This document shows positions 1 to 12,056 of a stretch of DNA of 64,000 nucleotides, piece by piece. Both the position numbers and the translations under genes were made by a program. A model generated the notes under the pieces. That model did not search any database, was not told where the DNA came from, and saw nothing but the letters and a program-made list of their open reading frames with translations. This DNA comes from Monosporascus cannonballus (lineage: Eukaryota; Ascomycota; Sordariomycetes; Xylariales): assembly GCA_004154925.1 (NCBI GenBank), contig QJNS01000056.1:62001-126000 (forward strand). Reading direction: 5' to 3'. The stretch's first letter is position 1. Every line of letters begins with the position of its first letter.

Positions 1-2972
1 GCGGGCCTTACACGCTCAGATACAGTGACTAAGTCGGGTATGATTTCCACGCTTCCATAGCCTTAGCAGTCAGGATTTATCTCGAAATATTCCTTGCTAG
101 TGTTCGCTTGATGGAAGATGATGAGTGCTTCAGGATGGCTCCTTATTAGCTCGGGCACTAAATTTCATCTTTGTTTCTTTTGAACTTGAGAATCGCAACC
201 CAGCCAAGCCGGGTTTTGGGACGATAAGTGCCCCCGCTTAGGGCCGAAGAAACTCTAGACACTTGTTCCATAGATCGCCAGACGCCATCGGTATCTTCTT
301 AAGCCTAATTGATGTCTACTGAACCAGAAGATAGGCTGGTCGTGGTGTAGGATCGCTTCTGCGATGGAGCGAGTACTCTCAGCCAGTCGAGCTTGTGTGG
401 CCCTGTTGGACGGGTTGAGGGGCACGAGCCGGGTCCTGGGAGACACGTGCGTTGGCTATCGCTCTCGTCTGCTTGCAGTGGACACTGGGCGCCAACGAAT
501 GGCACGAGAATTGCCTTCCGCAAGGAAACCGTTCCTCATCGTCGGTAGCACGGTTATACAAAGACACAGCCGCACTCGGCGCATAGGGTTGGTGCGGGCT
601 TCCGGATAGTGTCGTCACAGCGAGGTCGTTTCGCCATGCGTCCTCGACCCCTATTTGCATGTCGAAGTGTTGTGATACCAAACCGGCGACTAATTGCAAT
701 CTCAAGAAAGTTGAAGATCGCAGGAACCAGGGAGTAGAGTTCCATCAAGCGTTAGAACATGCCAATGTAAAGCGAGCGAAGCCGAAAAAGACTAAGAGTA
801 GAGCTTGAAATAGGAGAAAAAGAAAATAAGAAAAAGAGAAGAAGAGACACAAGTCTTGGCAAAGAAAGTCAAAGCCGCAGACTATTCAACCTAAGAATAT
901 ACACACTACCTAACTCCCAAGCCCTATGTGCTCTAGGAATAACCTCCCATGAGCCGGGGATACTGAAATCCCAAACGTTGCCGTATCCGCGCACTTGCTT
1001 ATTCATAGGGGGAAGGAAGACCCTTGGAAGGTAATTGTCGCCAAGTCATACAGTTGGCTAAAACTCAGCTTCTCCTCGGGCAATCCTTTTTCTTTACTCC
1101 CCTTTTTCTTGCTGATCTGTGTGTACCCCGTTGGTTGGTCCCGTCGCGCCTTGATAGGACGGGTTACGGTGGACTGGTCGACTGACTACCTACGAGCACG
1201 TCGTAGTCGGAAGCAGGAGTGCGGCGCGTGATACTCGAGCAGGTTGGTGTGTGAAGAGGTCTTCGACCATGGATTGTGCTGGCGTGTCCCGACGTTGGGG
1301 CACGTACGTCTAAGTGCACACCGAGGTGTGGGACGTACGGTAAGCAGATATAACACACACACGCGCACATGAATAACATCACCATGCACCCCGGGCTCCG
1401 GCTCGGCCTTACCTGCCCACCTGGCTGACCTCCCTGCCCTATCTTACCACCCCACCCCCCTAACAACTAGCCTAGCATAGCTCAGCCTCATGCCGTGTCC
1501 CCGCCCGTTCCATTCCCCAGCTCTTCTAGACCCGGGGCCATACATATGTGCATACACGCACGGGTGGTCTATCTGGGAGGCGGGCGGGCAGTCGGTGCCG
1601 ACAGCCCGGACGGCTCTGGCGAGCCTGTAGCCCCCTCTTGCGAGGCTGGACGGGTCGAAGAGAGAAGAGTTTTCGTTCCGCCCTGTAGCGTCGAATCGCG
1701 TTACGGGCTTCGCTAAGGAGTTCTTTCAGCTCCAGCGGGGTACGTCTGCCGGGTGGTTCTATTTCCCCCTTTTTCTTTTTATGCTCGCTGCTATGGTGGT
1801 CATGTAGAGGTACACAAGCCCCTCTTCGTCATGCGCGACCGTGGACTTCGTCGATGTGAGGATATAAATATATGCACCGTGTGCATTTTTGGTACGTACG
1901 GAGAGACCCGGTTCACCACCTTGTGTGCGTTGGTAACCCCTGTTGACGTCGAGCATTGCGCTATCAGCCATCTTGGTACGTACGTAGCATAAGGCACACA
2001 AAAAATGCGCGTGGGTCGGAACTTCTATCTGGGGAGGGTTACGAGGCGGGTTTTTACCTGTCGCGCTGTTTGTCGATATGCCCGGGCTTTAATACGGCAG
2101 TCTGCATGAGCAGTACCCCTATCCCGACTTACAGGCGTACATCGAGGGAGGGGAGCGCGATGTCGCTTAGGCATGTGACGGCCGTACGGCACCTATTTCG
2201 CATAATCGCGTCACACGTTTCGCTATCAACTGGATGCCAAAGTAGGTCGCAAGTTTTGCCCAGAGGCTCTTCATATCTTGTATACGGCGGACATGTCTGG
2301 TATTGGCAGCACCACAGCATCAGATAGATGTAACAAAAGCTGTTCCCGGCCCAGAACAGTCTCACGCCGTCATCCACGGGCCACCTGTGTGGAAAATATA
2401 AAAATAAAAATAAAGAACATTTAGAACAAGAATCCGCATTGCATCCAAAGGCAATGTCCCTAGTTAAGTGTTACCTTAATACGCCTGCTCGTCGCGAGAA
2501 ACCCCACGGCTTATATCCCAGTTGAATCCACTGCTGGAACGAGCGTCCCCCTTTTATTACACCTTTCAAATCCTGCTTGAAAGACCGCGCCGAAATAACT
2601 TCTTGGTTTTTTGGGACCCCCCTAGCGCTACCACTAACCGTACCAAAACACCAAAAGAAAGCGCTTGTACATAAACCCCGCCGTATGGTAAAACGTTCTC
2701 TTGTAGCCGTCGGCAGATGTGCCAAATCCCGGGCTATATGTCGATTAGTTATGTTGCACATGAGCTGCTTGAGGCGTCTGCGAACGTTGAAAAGCTCTGA
2801 GCGATGTCGAGAGCAGGTTAATAAGGCCACCAGGTGGTGCCAGCCAGATGGCGAACGTAAGGGTCATAACATGGGTGGGTTCGTGCCAAATTTTGTTGCC
2901 CAAGTAATGGGAGAGGCGCAGTTATCCTCGAGGGGATTCCTTTATATAGCAGCGGCGGTGGTGCCCACCAGT
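1..2972. other. No gene recognised (left edge)
   Basis: No long or recognisable reading frame is seen on either strand; frames are under about 155 codons and resemble no family I know. The right part should contain the 3' untranslated region of the minus-strand transcription factor that ends at 2973. A frame of about 150 codons on the plus strand at 2577-3038 runs antisense to that gene's last exon and is treated as chance. A short CA/CG dinucleotide run lies near 1350-1370. Confidence 0.5.
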
Positions 2973-5900
2973 TCAGCGCGACTTGCTCATGGCCTCTGCG
3001 AGAGAGCCCGTGCTCTCGTAGTCCCAGCCTCGCTTTAGTCCGCCTTCGTAGACGCTGGCTACTGACTCTCGCCACATCGCGGGAGTCACGAAATTATGGA
3101 CAGGTGCAGCTGAGTACTGCTGGTGCTGTAACGGCTGGGATGCAGTGGGCATAGAGGCAGCCGCAATCTGCATATCCTGGTTCGTCTGAAGCTCGGGAGC
3201 ACCTGAAGATGAGGGAACGTTTAGAGATCTGGACTCTGGCGCCATCGACGATGGCTGGGGTTGAGCTTGCGGCGTACCAAACGTCGTATTCCACTGGCTT
3301 TGGGCCTCGTCAGCGGGCGGGACTTAAACCAGAGAGATGCCGGATGTGGAGGTAGGACTTACTCAAATATGCGGGACGGGTTCCAACTTGGTGGCGTGTC
3401 GGGCAGCGGCATACCATGCGGCATCTGCGGCGCTTGCGTGGATTGGCCCGAGGGCATCATCACGAGTGGCTGTACAGCAGGAGAAGAGTCACTCTTGTTG
3501 TCCCCAGATGCAGCGGAAATAGGCGTGATGGGATGCTTCATATAACTGACTTGGGAGTGTGGATCGGCCTGAGAGTCCATATTGTGATCCAAGGAGGTGG
3601 TACGAAGCATCGGGGGCTTGAAGGTGCTCGCCCTTGGAGGGCTGGTGAGATTACTCGCCGCAGGGCTTCCATATGGAAAACCCGGCTTCAACACGAACGG
3701 TTTCCTCGTGTCGGCCGAGAAAGCCTCACGTACGGCGTCGATCTGTTTTATCATCTCCGGCAGGGGCCAGGAATCCATCGTCTTCTCCAGCAGCCTCATA
3801 TGGCGCGTGAAATAGTCGCGAGCGTCAGTGTTAAGATCTGGATCCGGAGATGTTAAAGCCACCTGCGTATCCCATTGTTAGCATAAATCTACCAAGGCGG
3901 TCTTGGGTAACGTACTAGGTGTAGGACCAAACAAGCTAGAATGGCGTATATCGTGAAACTGATACCCCGTTGCATGCACCTCAGCCCGCTCAGGCCGAAT
4001 GTCTGTAGCATCGACTCTTGAATGCGGCACAAGGCCTTCGCCGAGGAGTACGACAGTATCATCTGCGATTTCCATTGACCGTCCGCGCTGTTGGGGTCAA
4101 GAAAGCTCAGCTGGGGCCGGAGTCCCACGACTATGCTCAGATAGTGGTAGGAATGCAAGTTTCCGATAAAATGAGATGGGAGCCACGGGAGTGAACCGTC
4201 CGCCGGGAACGTAATGGCTAGGTCGACCGGGAGCTCGTCGAGCCACCCCGTCAGTGACGGGTTGAATCTCGTCAGTTCCGGATCGAGGCCCCAATCCTTT
4301 CTTCGCCTGACCTTGCCATACGCTCTGATCATTCTGTGCATGGTTCGTACGATACGGGCGAGATACACGAAGTTCCTGCTGACGTGATACTCCGAGTCGT
4401 CGCAGCCGGGAATGTGCCTTGGGATGCTGAAGTCGATGGTCTCCAGATGGACGGCGAGGTCGTTTCGACCTGTGGCAGGGGGTCAGAATTTTACGGCAAG
4501 GCGGCCCAGACGAACTTACCCTGAGAGGCGGCTATCATCGTCTCGCACACAAATATGGTTTGCCAGATTCGACTTTTCGTCAAGCATTCGGCCGGGGTAG
4601 ACCCGCACGGCTTGCCAGCTTGGTGGTCCTCGAAATGTTCGTTGAGTCCTAGGTCCTTGGCCATAGCCACACAGTTGACGACCGATATCCAGGAGCGGTA
4701 ATAGTAGCCGCGCTTTGGCACTGCCTCTCTCGCCTTCAGAATGATCAACTGTGCCTGCAGAGTGCTGAGTCTCGGTACGTCCAAGAAGGAATCGGCATGT
4801 TCTGTCATAGTCAGCTACAGCTACGTCCAAAATTGAATCCGGAGATATACGCACTCGAGGCTAGAGCGATCCACTGCTGTCCTTGGGCCGGCTCATCAGC
4901 AAGACGACCAGCAACGGCAAAGATCGCCTCCAAAAGCAAGGGTGAGATCGATTCCCTGTTGTTATGCCACTGGTGGTAAAACTGAGGTTTGTTGAGTACA
5001 GGCACGTAGGGGTGAACGTTCGTAAAGTAAAGGTCGAAGTAATGGAGGATCGTATCCTCGTCAGGCATGAGTTCTGGTGGTATGCGGATTTTCAAGCCGG
5101 GTCCCGTTGTCAACGGGGGCAAGGAGCCCCTGAAATCGTCCACGTCCTCAACAGCTGGCTCTTCCTCGTGGTTTAATATAGCTGATTTGTTGTTTAGGTA
5201 AGGCGCTTCGCCAGGTTAGCTGATCTACTGCACCACGGTGAATAATCCATGACACAAACTAACCAGTGCCTCTCTCATCAAGCTTCAGCGCGCCTAGGAC
5301 GTCGGAGATATCGTGTTGCCCATAATGATCCTGCTGATAGGACTCGGGCGACGACTCGGAATGGACCGACTGCTGGTGGACCGGAGGCGTCTGGAACACG
5401 CCGGCGGGTGCGTACTGCTGGTCCATGACCCCTACGGACGGCACGGTGCTATAGGGGACGTTGTGCTGTGCCGTAGCCGCGTCGCCGTAATGGACGGACG
5501 GATAGATGCTGTGAGGGTCGGGGTAGGAATCGTGCGATGTGTACATCCCCGCCATCTTTGGCTGCCCCCCCATCATGGGTTGTTGCTGCGGCATGGCCAT
5601 CTGCCTATAGTTGTCCTGGACTTGCGCGGCTTCATATTCGGACCTTGAGGACTCGTATTGCTCTGTCGGGGATCCGTCGTATTGAGCGTTGGGACGCACA
5701 CAATGCAGCTTCAAGCGGATGCAGGCAGAACACGGCCATGTGTTGGTCGTGGCGGCGTCGCACTTGATCTTGCGCCTTCGACATCCTTCACAGGCGCGCA
5801 TGACTATTCATCTCCCCGTCAGCTTCACGGCCCCGGCATTTAGCGGATGCATATCTGGGCATATGCGCTGGGTAAAGAGTATACCCTTGAGCCGCTTGTG

Positions 5901-6115
5901 GCGGTTGTGCTCGTCGACGAAGACATAGTCTGCAGGCGCAATCACGTCAGAAGGTCAAGCTCCTCTCAATACTTGGGGCTGGATTGCTAAAGCGCACTCT
6001 TCTGAGTCTCCCTCGGTGGTTGTTGATACGTCGGCGGCGTGATCGGGAAAGAACCCAAATGGGGATGGGAGTTCTGCGGCAAAAGCCTCCGGACAGACGA
6101 CGGATCGTGGGCCAT
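2973..6115 (-). CDS. Zn(II)2Cys6 fungal transcription factor, 8 exons, about 896 aa
   Basis: Exons on the minus strand: 6115-5998, 5929-5885, 5803-5264, 5181-4855, 4801-4520, 4469-3916, 3862-3363, 3297-2973. All phases agree and every intron is GT...AG, several with CTRAC/CTAAC branch sites. The N-terminus is short (MAHDPSSVRRLLPQN...). The basic stretch HNRHKRLKVMRACEGC leads into a binuclear zinc cluster with ligands Cys59, 62, 69, 79, 82 and 89; the Cys3-Cys4 loop is long (9 residues). A Gln/Pro/Tyr-rich linker follows, then a fungal middle-homology region from about residue 250, including YFTNVHPYVPVLNKPQF, FVYLARIVRTMHRMI and other hydrophobic helices. The tail is low-complexity Ser/Pro/Gln-rich and ends in SLAEAMSKSR. 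It should be a nuclear DNA-binding regulator. I do not recognise the ortholog, so target genes are unknown. Start choice: the only ATG giving a continuous spliced frame into the zinc cluster; an in-frame stop lies just upstream of exon 3. Confidence 0.88.
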
Positions 6116-9100
6116 GACCTCGCTTCGTTAGTGGGGATGCGACAACCCCCAAGATCGCCTGAACGAGATGCGCCGGCTGTCTAATCACTCGTCTTTCTCA
6201 CCCCGATGCAAAAGCCACCCCAATTCAGTGCAGATCGAAACGTTCCTTAGTTGAGAAATCGCACGTCCCAAGCAGACTCGGCGCCGAATTCGAGTAACAA
6301 GTCAGCCGTTTAGTGTCGTGGTGAGGGTCGGCAAAGGATGGGAATAGGGGATAATAGTAGTGAATAATTCTTTCTGGTTGGTGATGCAAGAGAGAAAAGA
6401 AGGTGTGATGATAGGCAGGGCGAAGCTACACATGTCGAACGGCGACCGCCGCTGTTGTGTGTGTGGTGGAGGGAGGTCCCGCTCGGTATCGTTAGTGCAC
6501 CTGATATACTTCGAAGGTACGAGCCAATATATAAGATCGTGTCAGTACTGTATGTATGAAGCATGTAGCCCTCGTCCCTAGGTACCTAGTTCGAAGCAGC
6601 AGCTCTAAAGGGCGGCAAGAAACGCGGAGCCAACCTGACGCCACCGGCAGCAAATGATGGCACCAAGATGCCCCGTTTCCCTTTTTGCGCTGTACCCTAA
6701 CGTTAGTGAGGGCTTAATTGTCAGCTCCATAGGTGGCAAGGCGGGGGAGACAGACCTGGGCGCAGGTGGGGAGTGTGCCATGTGCCTGGAGGTGGGTTCC
6801 AGAGCTAGCAGACGAGTACCTACCCAGGTTCCCTTGTCTCAATCTTTCCCGGTAATTCAAATCGAATCAATGGCTGGCTGTGTGCCAGACAAGCACTGCA
6901 AGCCATGAAAAGTGCCCCTTACTCTTTACTAAGTACATTTTATAAAGGCATCGCCCATCGTCCTCGTCGTCACATTATTGCCTATGTACCTATTTATGTA
7001 CCTAGATAAAATCCACCGATATGCATGTGCCTGGGGTCAACCGGGTACGCTGTGTCGATGGGGTGTGATGTCGGTGGAAGAGAGCAAGCGCCGAGGGCCA
7101 AGGGGGTTCCAGCATCAGCTGGGCGAGCAAGCCTTAGGGGATGGGGGAGTTGATTAGCAGGACGAATTGGGGTTTCTCGAAGTGACATTGGACGACAGTT
7201 ATTAGCGTAGCGCTCCCGTCTAGTGATAGGTAGATTATCCTGAGATCAGGAGTACTCCAGGGAGCTGGGGACCTCTCGGCGAACGTATGGAACGCCTAGA
7301 AACATTGGTGAGGGGAGCCATGTGCCCTTCGTCGGCCCGTTGTGGTCTTGTGAGGGGGCGTCAGTTCTCGAAGTTCAGTATCCCACGAAACAGGATATGA
7401 ACGGAAACGCTGCGCCCGTGCGTAACCCAGTCTGGCTGTACGATACATTCATTATATATACCTATTGCAAGTACCTACTGTATCCACGATGAGGTATATC
7501 ATCTTGGAATCCAGCGTCAGTGAGGCTGATGCTTCATGGCAGGTAGGGATGGATGTGATGCCCGGACGAAATCTAGCTAGTCGAAGGTCTAGACTTTGTA
7601 GTGAAGGACGAAGCTCTCGTCTCTCCCGCACTGGCGTTCCTTGTGACCAGCTAACTTTTAGCAGGTTATAGGTGGACGCATGCTCCTCGGATACGTATAT
7701 GTAGCAGGACTGAGATGAAGTCCATAGTGATTACATGGCCCGCCCAGTACTGTATTTGTTAGGCAGCTGTGGTACTTTTACTTTACCTAGGTACCGTTAT
7801 GCCGCCAGCGAGCTACGTAAGTAGGCGTGGGTTCTTAGGTATCTGATGAAAGTGCTCGGCACCGGGACCGATTTTGTCCACCGCGGAAACATTCGCGCAC
7901 CAGCCCCTGGGGTGGTTCCCACTCCCACCCCTTGGAATGGTGACGCATGTGGTGGCTTGCAGTGGCCGTTGGGTTTATCAGGCATACGGCACGGCTCTTT
8001 TCAAAAGCACTTGCATATTCTAAGCGCGCCATACATAAGCACTCCACTTTGTTCATGGACCATAACGGGCTTGAAGAGACAGGGGTGTGGCTTCTGTACG
8101 GCAAGTCAAGCCAAAGCTCATTAGCGACGCAATCATTGAACCCGCAGACCGGGCGTATACGAGTAATGACAAAACATATATAGAACGAAACGAATCAGGG
8201 ACACAGCATGGAGCAACCAATGGAAACTTGGTTTAGCCCTTGTATCAACTTTTGTACCGCCGGAACACAAAAGGGGGTTCAGGAACCTCAACTGACGTTT
8301 GGGGATGGCACAATGCATACATGTTTCTGAGAGCCCTGCAGGGACGGGGGTGCTGGAGGGCCTGGGAAGGGTCGGCCGGTACAATGTCGGTTTCAACTAA
8401 TCGCACCATTTGTCTTCATCCTGGGCGCTGCAAGTCGCTTGAACCGAGCCACTACCAGGTAACGAGCACATGCAACCAATGCCGCCCCCAATCAACCCCC
8501 CCTGTTTGTTTCTTCTTCCCAACTGCATGGTACCTCTACTGATCATAATAAATGAGCTTCGACAATCTGTGGGTGTCAATAAAAAGCCGTAGGAGCAACT
8601 CCAGCCGCCTACCCCTGAAATAGATTCACCGTGCGGAAGAAGCTCCCCGACAATAGACAAGTATTCAAGACTGTTAGCTGAATAGTGGGTTTCGAGTATA
8701 GATAGATACGAGGTAGTAACCCGTATTTATTTCCCATATAATCCTTGTTACGTTGTTAGTACGTTTTCTTATTCAACGGACCCCAAGACCTTTGCCACTT
8801 GAACCCCTATCGTGCGGTACAGCGCACGCTGTTTTGATCGAGAAATCTATTATGAACTTCATATACATATATATATATATATATTTCCCAGTCCGACTAA
8901 TACAGCTATCCTATATGCTTTTCCTCCGTATAATGTGGTGATTATGGCACAAGATAGATCCTGTAAATGGAAGTCTTTTCAAGGGGCCCATTTCTGTGGA
9001 TCGCACTAACAATAAATCAAGGTTTCTACTGTAGCCGTCCAAGCATTTAAAATCAAGTTGTTGGCCCTTGGAGCATTCCCGCTTTCTGCAGGATTAAATA

Positions 9101-11259
9101 TTCGAATTAAGGATTTATTGGTACTAATAGGCACGCCGGATCTGCACTAGAACAGATACTTACCGGTCAAGCCTTTTCCATAGCAGCTAATGCACAGTTG
9201 GATCCAACAACTGTCGCGTGCGTTCGACTGGGGATCTATGGTAACACGGGTGCCTTGGGTGCCTGACGAAAACCAGCCGGGTCTTATTCGGCCGAGCGAT
9301 AATGCGAAAATAATCCAAATATCCCCACCCTGCCACTAGATGCTACTCATTACCTAAGTACTTGATTTCAAACCTTTGAAAAGTATCTGTCAGTGGTCTC
9401 AGCATGAAGCGAAAAGGTGCTTGCGAACACCTATCCTATTGCAGTTCCATTTGCAGTAACTATTTCGTCCTTCCGCATCCGGGTGCATGTGCCTAAAGTA
9501 GTTGGTGGCAAAGCTCGTGCCATTTTGCGTATAGCGAAGCTTGGCTCTGGAGGAGAGTTGCGATTCCCATACATATCGCCTTTACCGTCTCTGTGCCCTG
9601 CAGGGCGACCCGGCATCCAACGTGCTTATTGGCTGCATGTCAGGCGCAGCCGCATATTAATAAGCCATTATGCTGGAAGCACTACGTAAATCGCGACGAA
9701 AGCCCGAGCCCGCTAACTTTAAGCACTACGGTAGCCTGGATCAGTGAACCCCATTCTCTCCTAGTCGGACGGACGGAAGTGCGAGTTATATGTACTAGGT
9801 AACTTATACAGCAGAAGCGAACTACCCCAACTTGGACCCACTTGATCGGGGGAAAAGTATGGTGATCGAGGGGAAGTATGGTAGTTGAGATGTTCCGTCG
9901 AATGTCCTACCTAGCATAGGTAATGGATATGAAGACCATATCATGACTATGTACATCCCAGCGAAGGGATCCACGAAGAGTACATGGCGACCTGTATGAC
10001 CTACCTGCGGCGCAGCAAGGATATTTCACCGAGTCACATGCGAATCCAGCCCTGAAGTTCCTACCGAAGAGCATCATATTCCCCTCGGTAAATGTTCTCT
10101 CCTGCATACACGGAAGCCATGGTATGCCTCCGTCTGCGAGCCTGGCCTTGGAACATGAATTTCATACAACGGGGTCTTATTAGCTCACAGCCATTAACTA
10201 ATATCGTTTTGTGCGGTTACACCCCCTGGCTATGTATGTAGGTGAGTGTTCTCATTACTTGCGTAGAGTCATCCACCGGCGGGATACAAGTAAGGATCTT
10301 ACAAACCACCCGGTTAACCAAATACATATAAAAGGCCCAATGCTCTGTTCCTGTATGTCTGGTGTCTGCATGACATGCCCGCTGCGCATCATCTCGACAA
10401 TGCAAACACGGAGATACCATGTCGGAGCCCCGCGGCTTCGCACATGGAAGCTTAAATGGCCGCAGTGTCTGCTCGTTTAGGTAATCATGGCCGCCACCCG
10501 CACGTGGGCGTCAACTAATAAGGACGGACCCCTTTTGCGCTGGGACCAGATGGTAAGAGAAACAACCATAATTGAGTCTAAATTGACTTCCTCTTTGCAT
10601 GGCCCAGGAGCCTCAAAAGCTCCAGAACAGGTAGGTACAAAATCCGTCCACGTAGAGGTTAATTCCTGAAGGGTGTAAAGTGCATAACGAATATATGTGG
10701 GCAAAGTATTGATCGCGGTCGAACATTCAAGGGCTTACACACACACCTACGTGTTGTATTCCGTCTCAGTGCTCGTCGTCAGTCGACTGCGTACTTTCAT
10801 CGGATTCGTCCGATGATCGTCCTGATACACTAAAGGTACAATCTGTGGCTGAAAGCATTGATGCCATTGGCGATTCTACCCAATCGCATTCCCTACTCAA
10901 AATACTACGGATGTACTCGGTAGGTACCTACACATCGAATCGATCTAGACTGGATCTGGACTCAATGGGGCTTTTGCGACGGGAGTCGACCCTTTTATCT
11001 TAGCGGGAAAACGTCAGGAGCCGCCCCGCGGTCCGATGCCGCAAAACTAATCCCGTTTTTGCAATGTCATTGACGTCGATATAATTAAGTCTCTCATCAG
11101 GCCCGTCACTTTCGAACCGCCCTTGACAGCTTCGAGATATTCAACAATAAACAGTATACTTCAGAGCGGGTGAAGGGGGATACGTCCTCTACTGATATAC
11201 AATAACCTATCGCTTCCGCACTGCTTCAGTTGCCTCTACACAGAGTGTATCATTACACC
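6116..11259. other. Gene-poor 5.1-kb intergenic stretch
   Basis: No frame longer than about 90 codons reads like a protein on either strand. Base composition is mixed, unlike the AT-rich island. The stretch includes the promoter and 5' leader of the minus-strand regulator (just above 6115) and the promoter of CIA2 (just below 11260). Scattered copies of a TAGGTACCTA-type palindromic motif occur, for example near 6580 (CTAGGTACCTAG) and 10920. Confidence 0.45.
8861..8885. repeat. (TA)n microsatellite
   Basis: An alternating AT/TA run of about 25 bp, preceded by ATATACAT. It lies in non-coding DNA. Confidence 0.85.
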
Positions 11260-12056
11260 ATGGAGAAGGACAACGCTAATCCCACCATCCTCAATACGTC
11301 ACAGCTTCCCACGAGGCAGAAGAAGCGGAGGACTGTTTCTCAGAAGGGAACTGCAGATAAACTCGGTGATCTACTCCTGCGAAAATTTGACTATCCTTCG
11401 CCACCATTTCCGGATATCACCTGGTCGGACGATACAGACAGCAGTGATGAGTTTACCGTAGAGCCCATCGACGAACAGGAGATATTCGGTGAGATCCCCC
11501 TGTAGCACATTTTGACTCTGGAGTCATTCCAGCAATCACATGTTTTGGCCCATCTCAGGGAAACAAGATCTGGAAATAACCGGGATGGCCACTCTTTCCA
11601 ATATTACCACCCAGAATTCGAAATTGATGGAGCCCGACCTATGTAAACTCACGGAAATATGATGGCTAACACTGTATAGACCTCATATCGACAATCTCTG
11701 ATCCAGAACATCCCCTATCACTCGGGCAGTTGGCTGTGGTGAACCTTCCTGATATCCACATAAGCCCTCCGCCTACAGTTTCGGCGGACCCTGACACGTT
11801 GACACGGGTCCTCGTCAAGATCACCCCTACAATCACCCACTGCTCGCTTGCGACTGTCATTGGTCTGGGAATCAGGGTCCGTCTCGAACACGCCTTACCC
11901 CCAAATTATCGTATCGATGTGATGATCAAGGAGGGGACGCACAGCCAAGACGATCAAGTCAACAAGCAGTTGGCGGACAAGGAACGAGTGGCTGCGGCTA
12001 TGGAAAACGACACCCTCAAGGCGGTTATCGATAAGATGCTGGCTACTTGCGCATGA
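11260..12056 (+). CDS. CIA2: Cytosolic Fe-S assembly component CIA2 (MIP18/FAM96 family), 201 aa
   Basis: Exons 11260-11488 and 11680-12056, separated by a 191-nt intron (donor GTGAGA, branch GGCTAACA, acceptor TATAG; phase 1). The start ATG sits in CACCATGG, close to the fungal initiation consensus. The N-terminal 75 residues are basic then acidic (RQKKRR..., SDDTDSSDE) and poorly conserved. The MIP18 (DUF59) domain covers about residues 75-195: DLISTISDPEHPLSLGQL, then TPTITHCSLATVIGLGIRVRL with the conserved cysteine at about residue 131, then VNKQLADKERVAAAMEN. CIA2 with CIA1 and MMS19 forms the CIA targeting complex, which passes Fe-S clusters to cytosolic and nuclear apoproteins such as DNA polymerases and helicases. 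The length is close to yeast Cia2 (231 aa). The gene stands alone, with more than 4 kb of gene-free DNA on each side. Confidence 0.93.
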
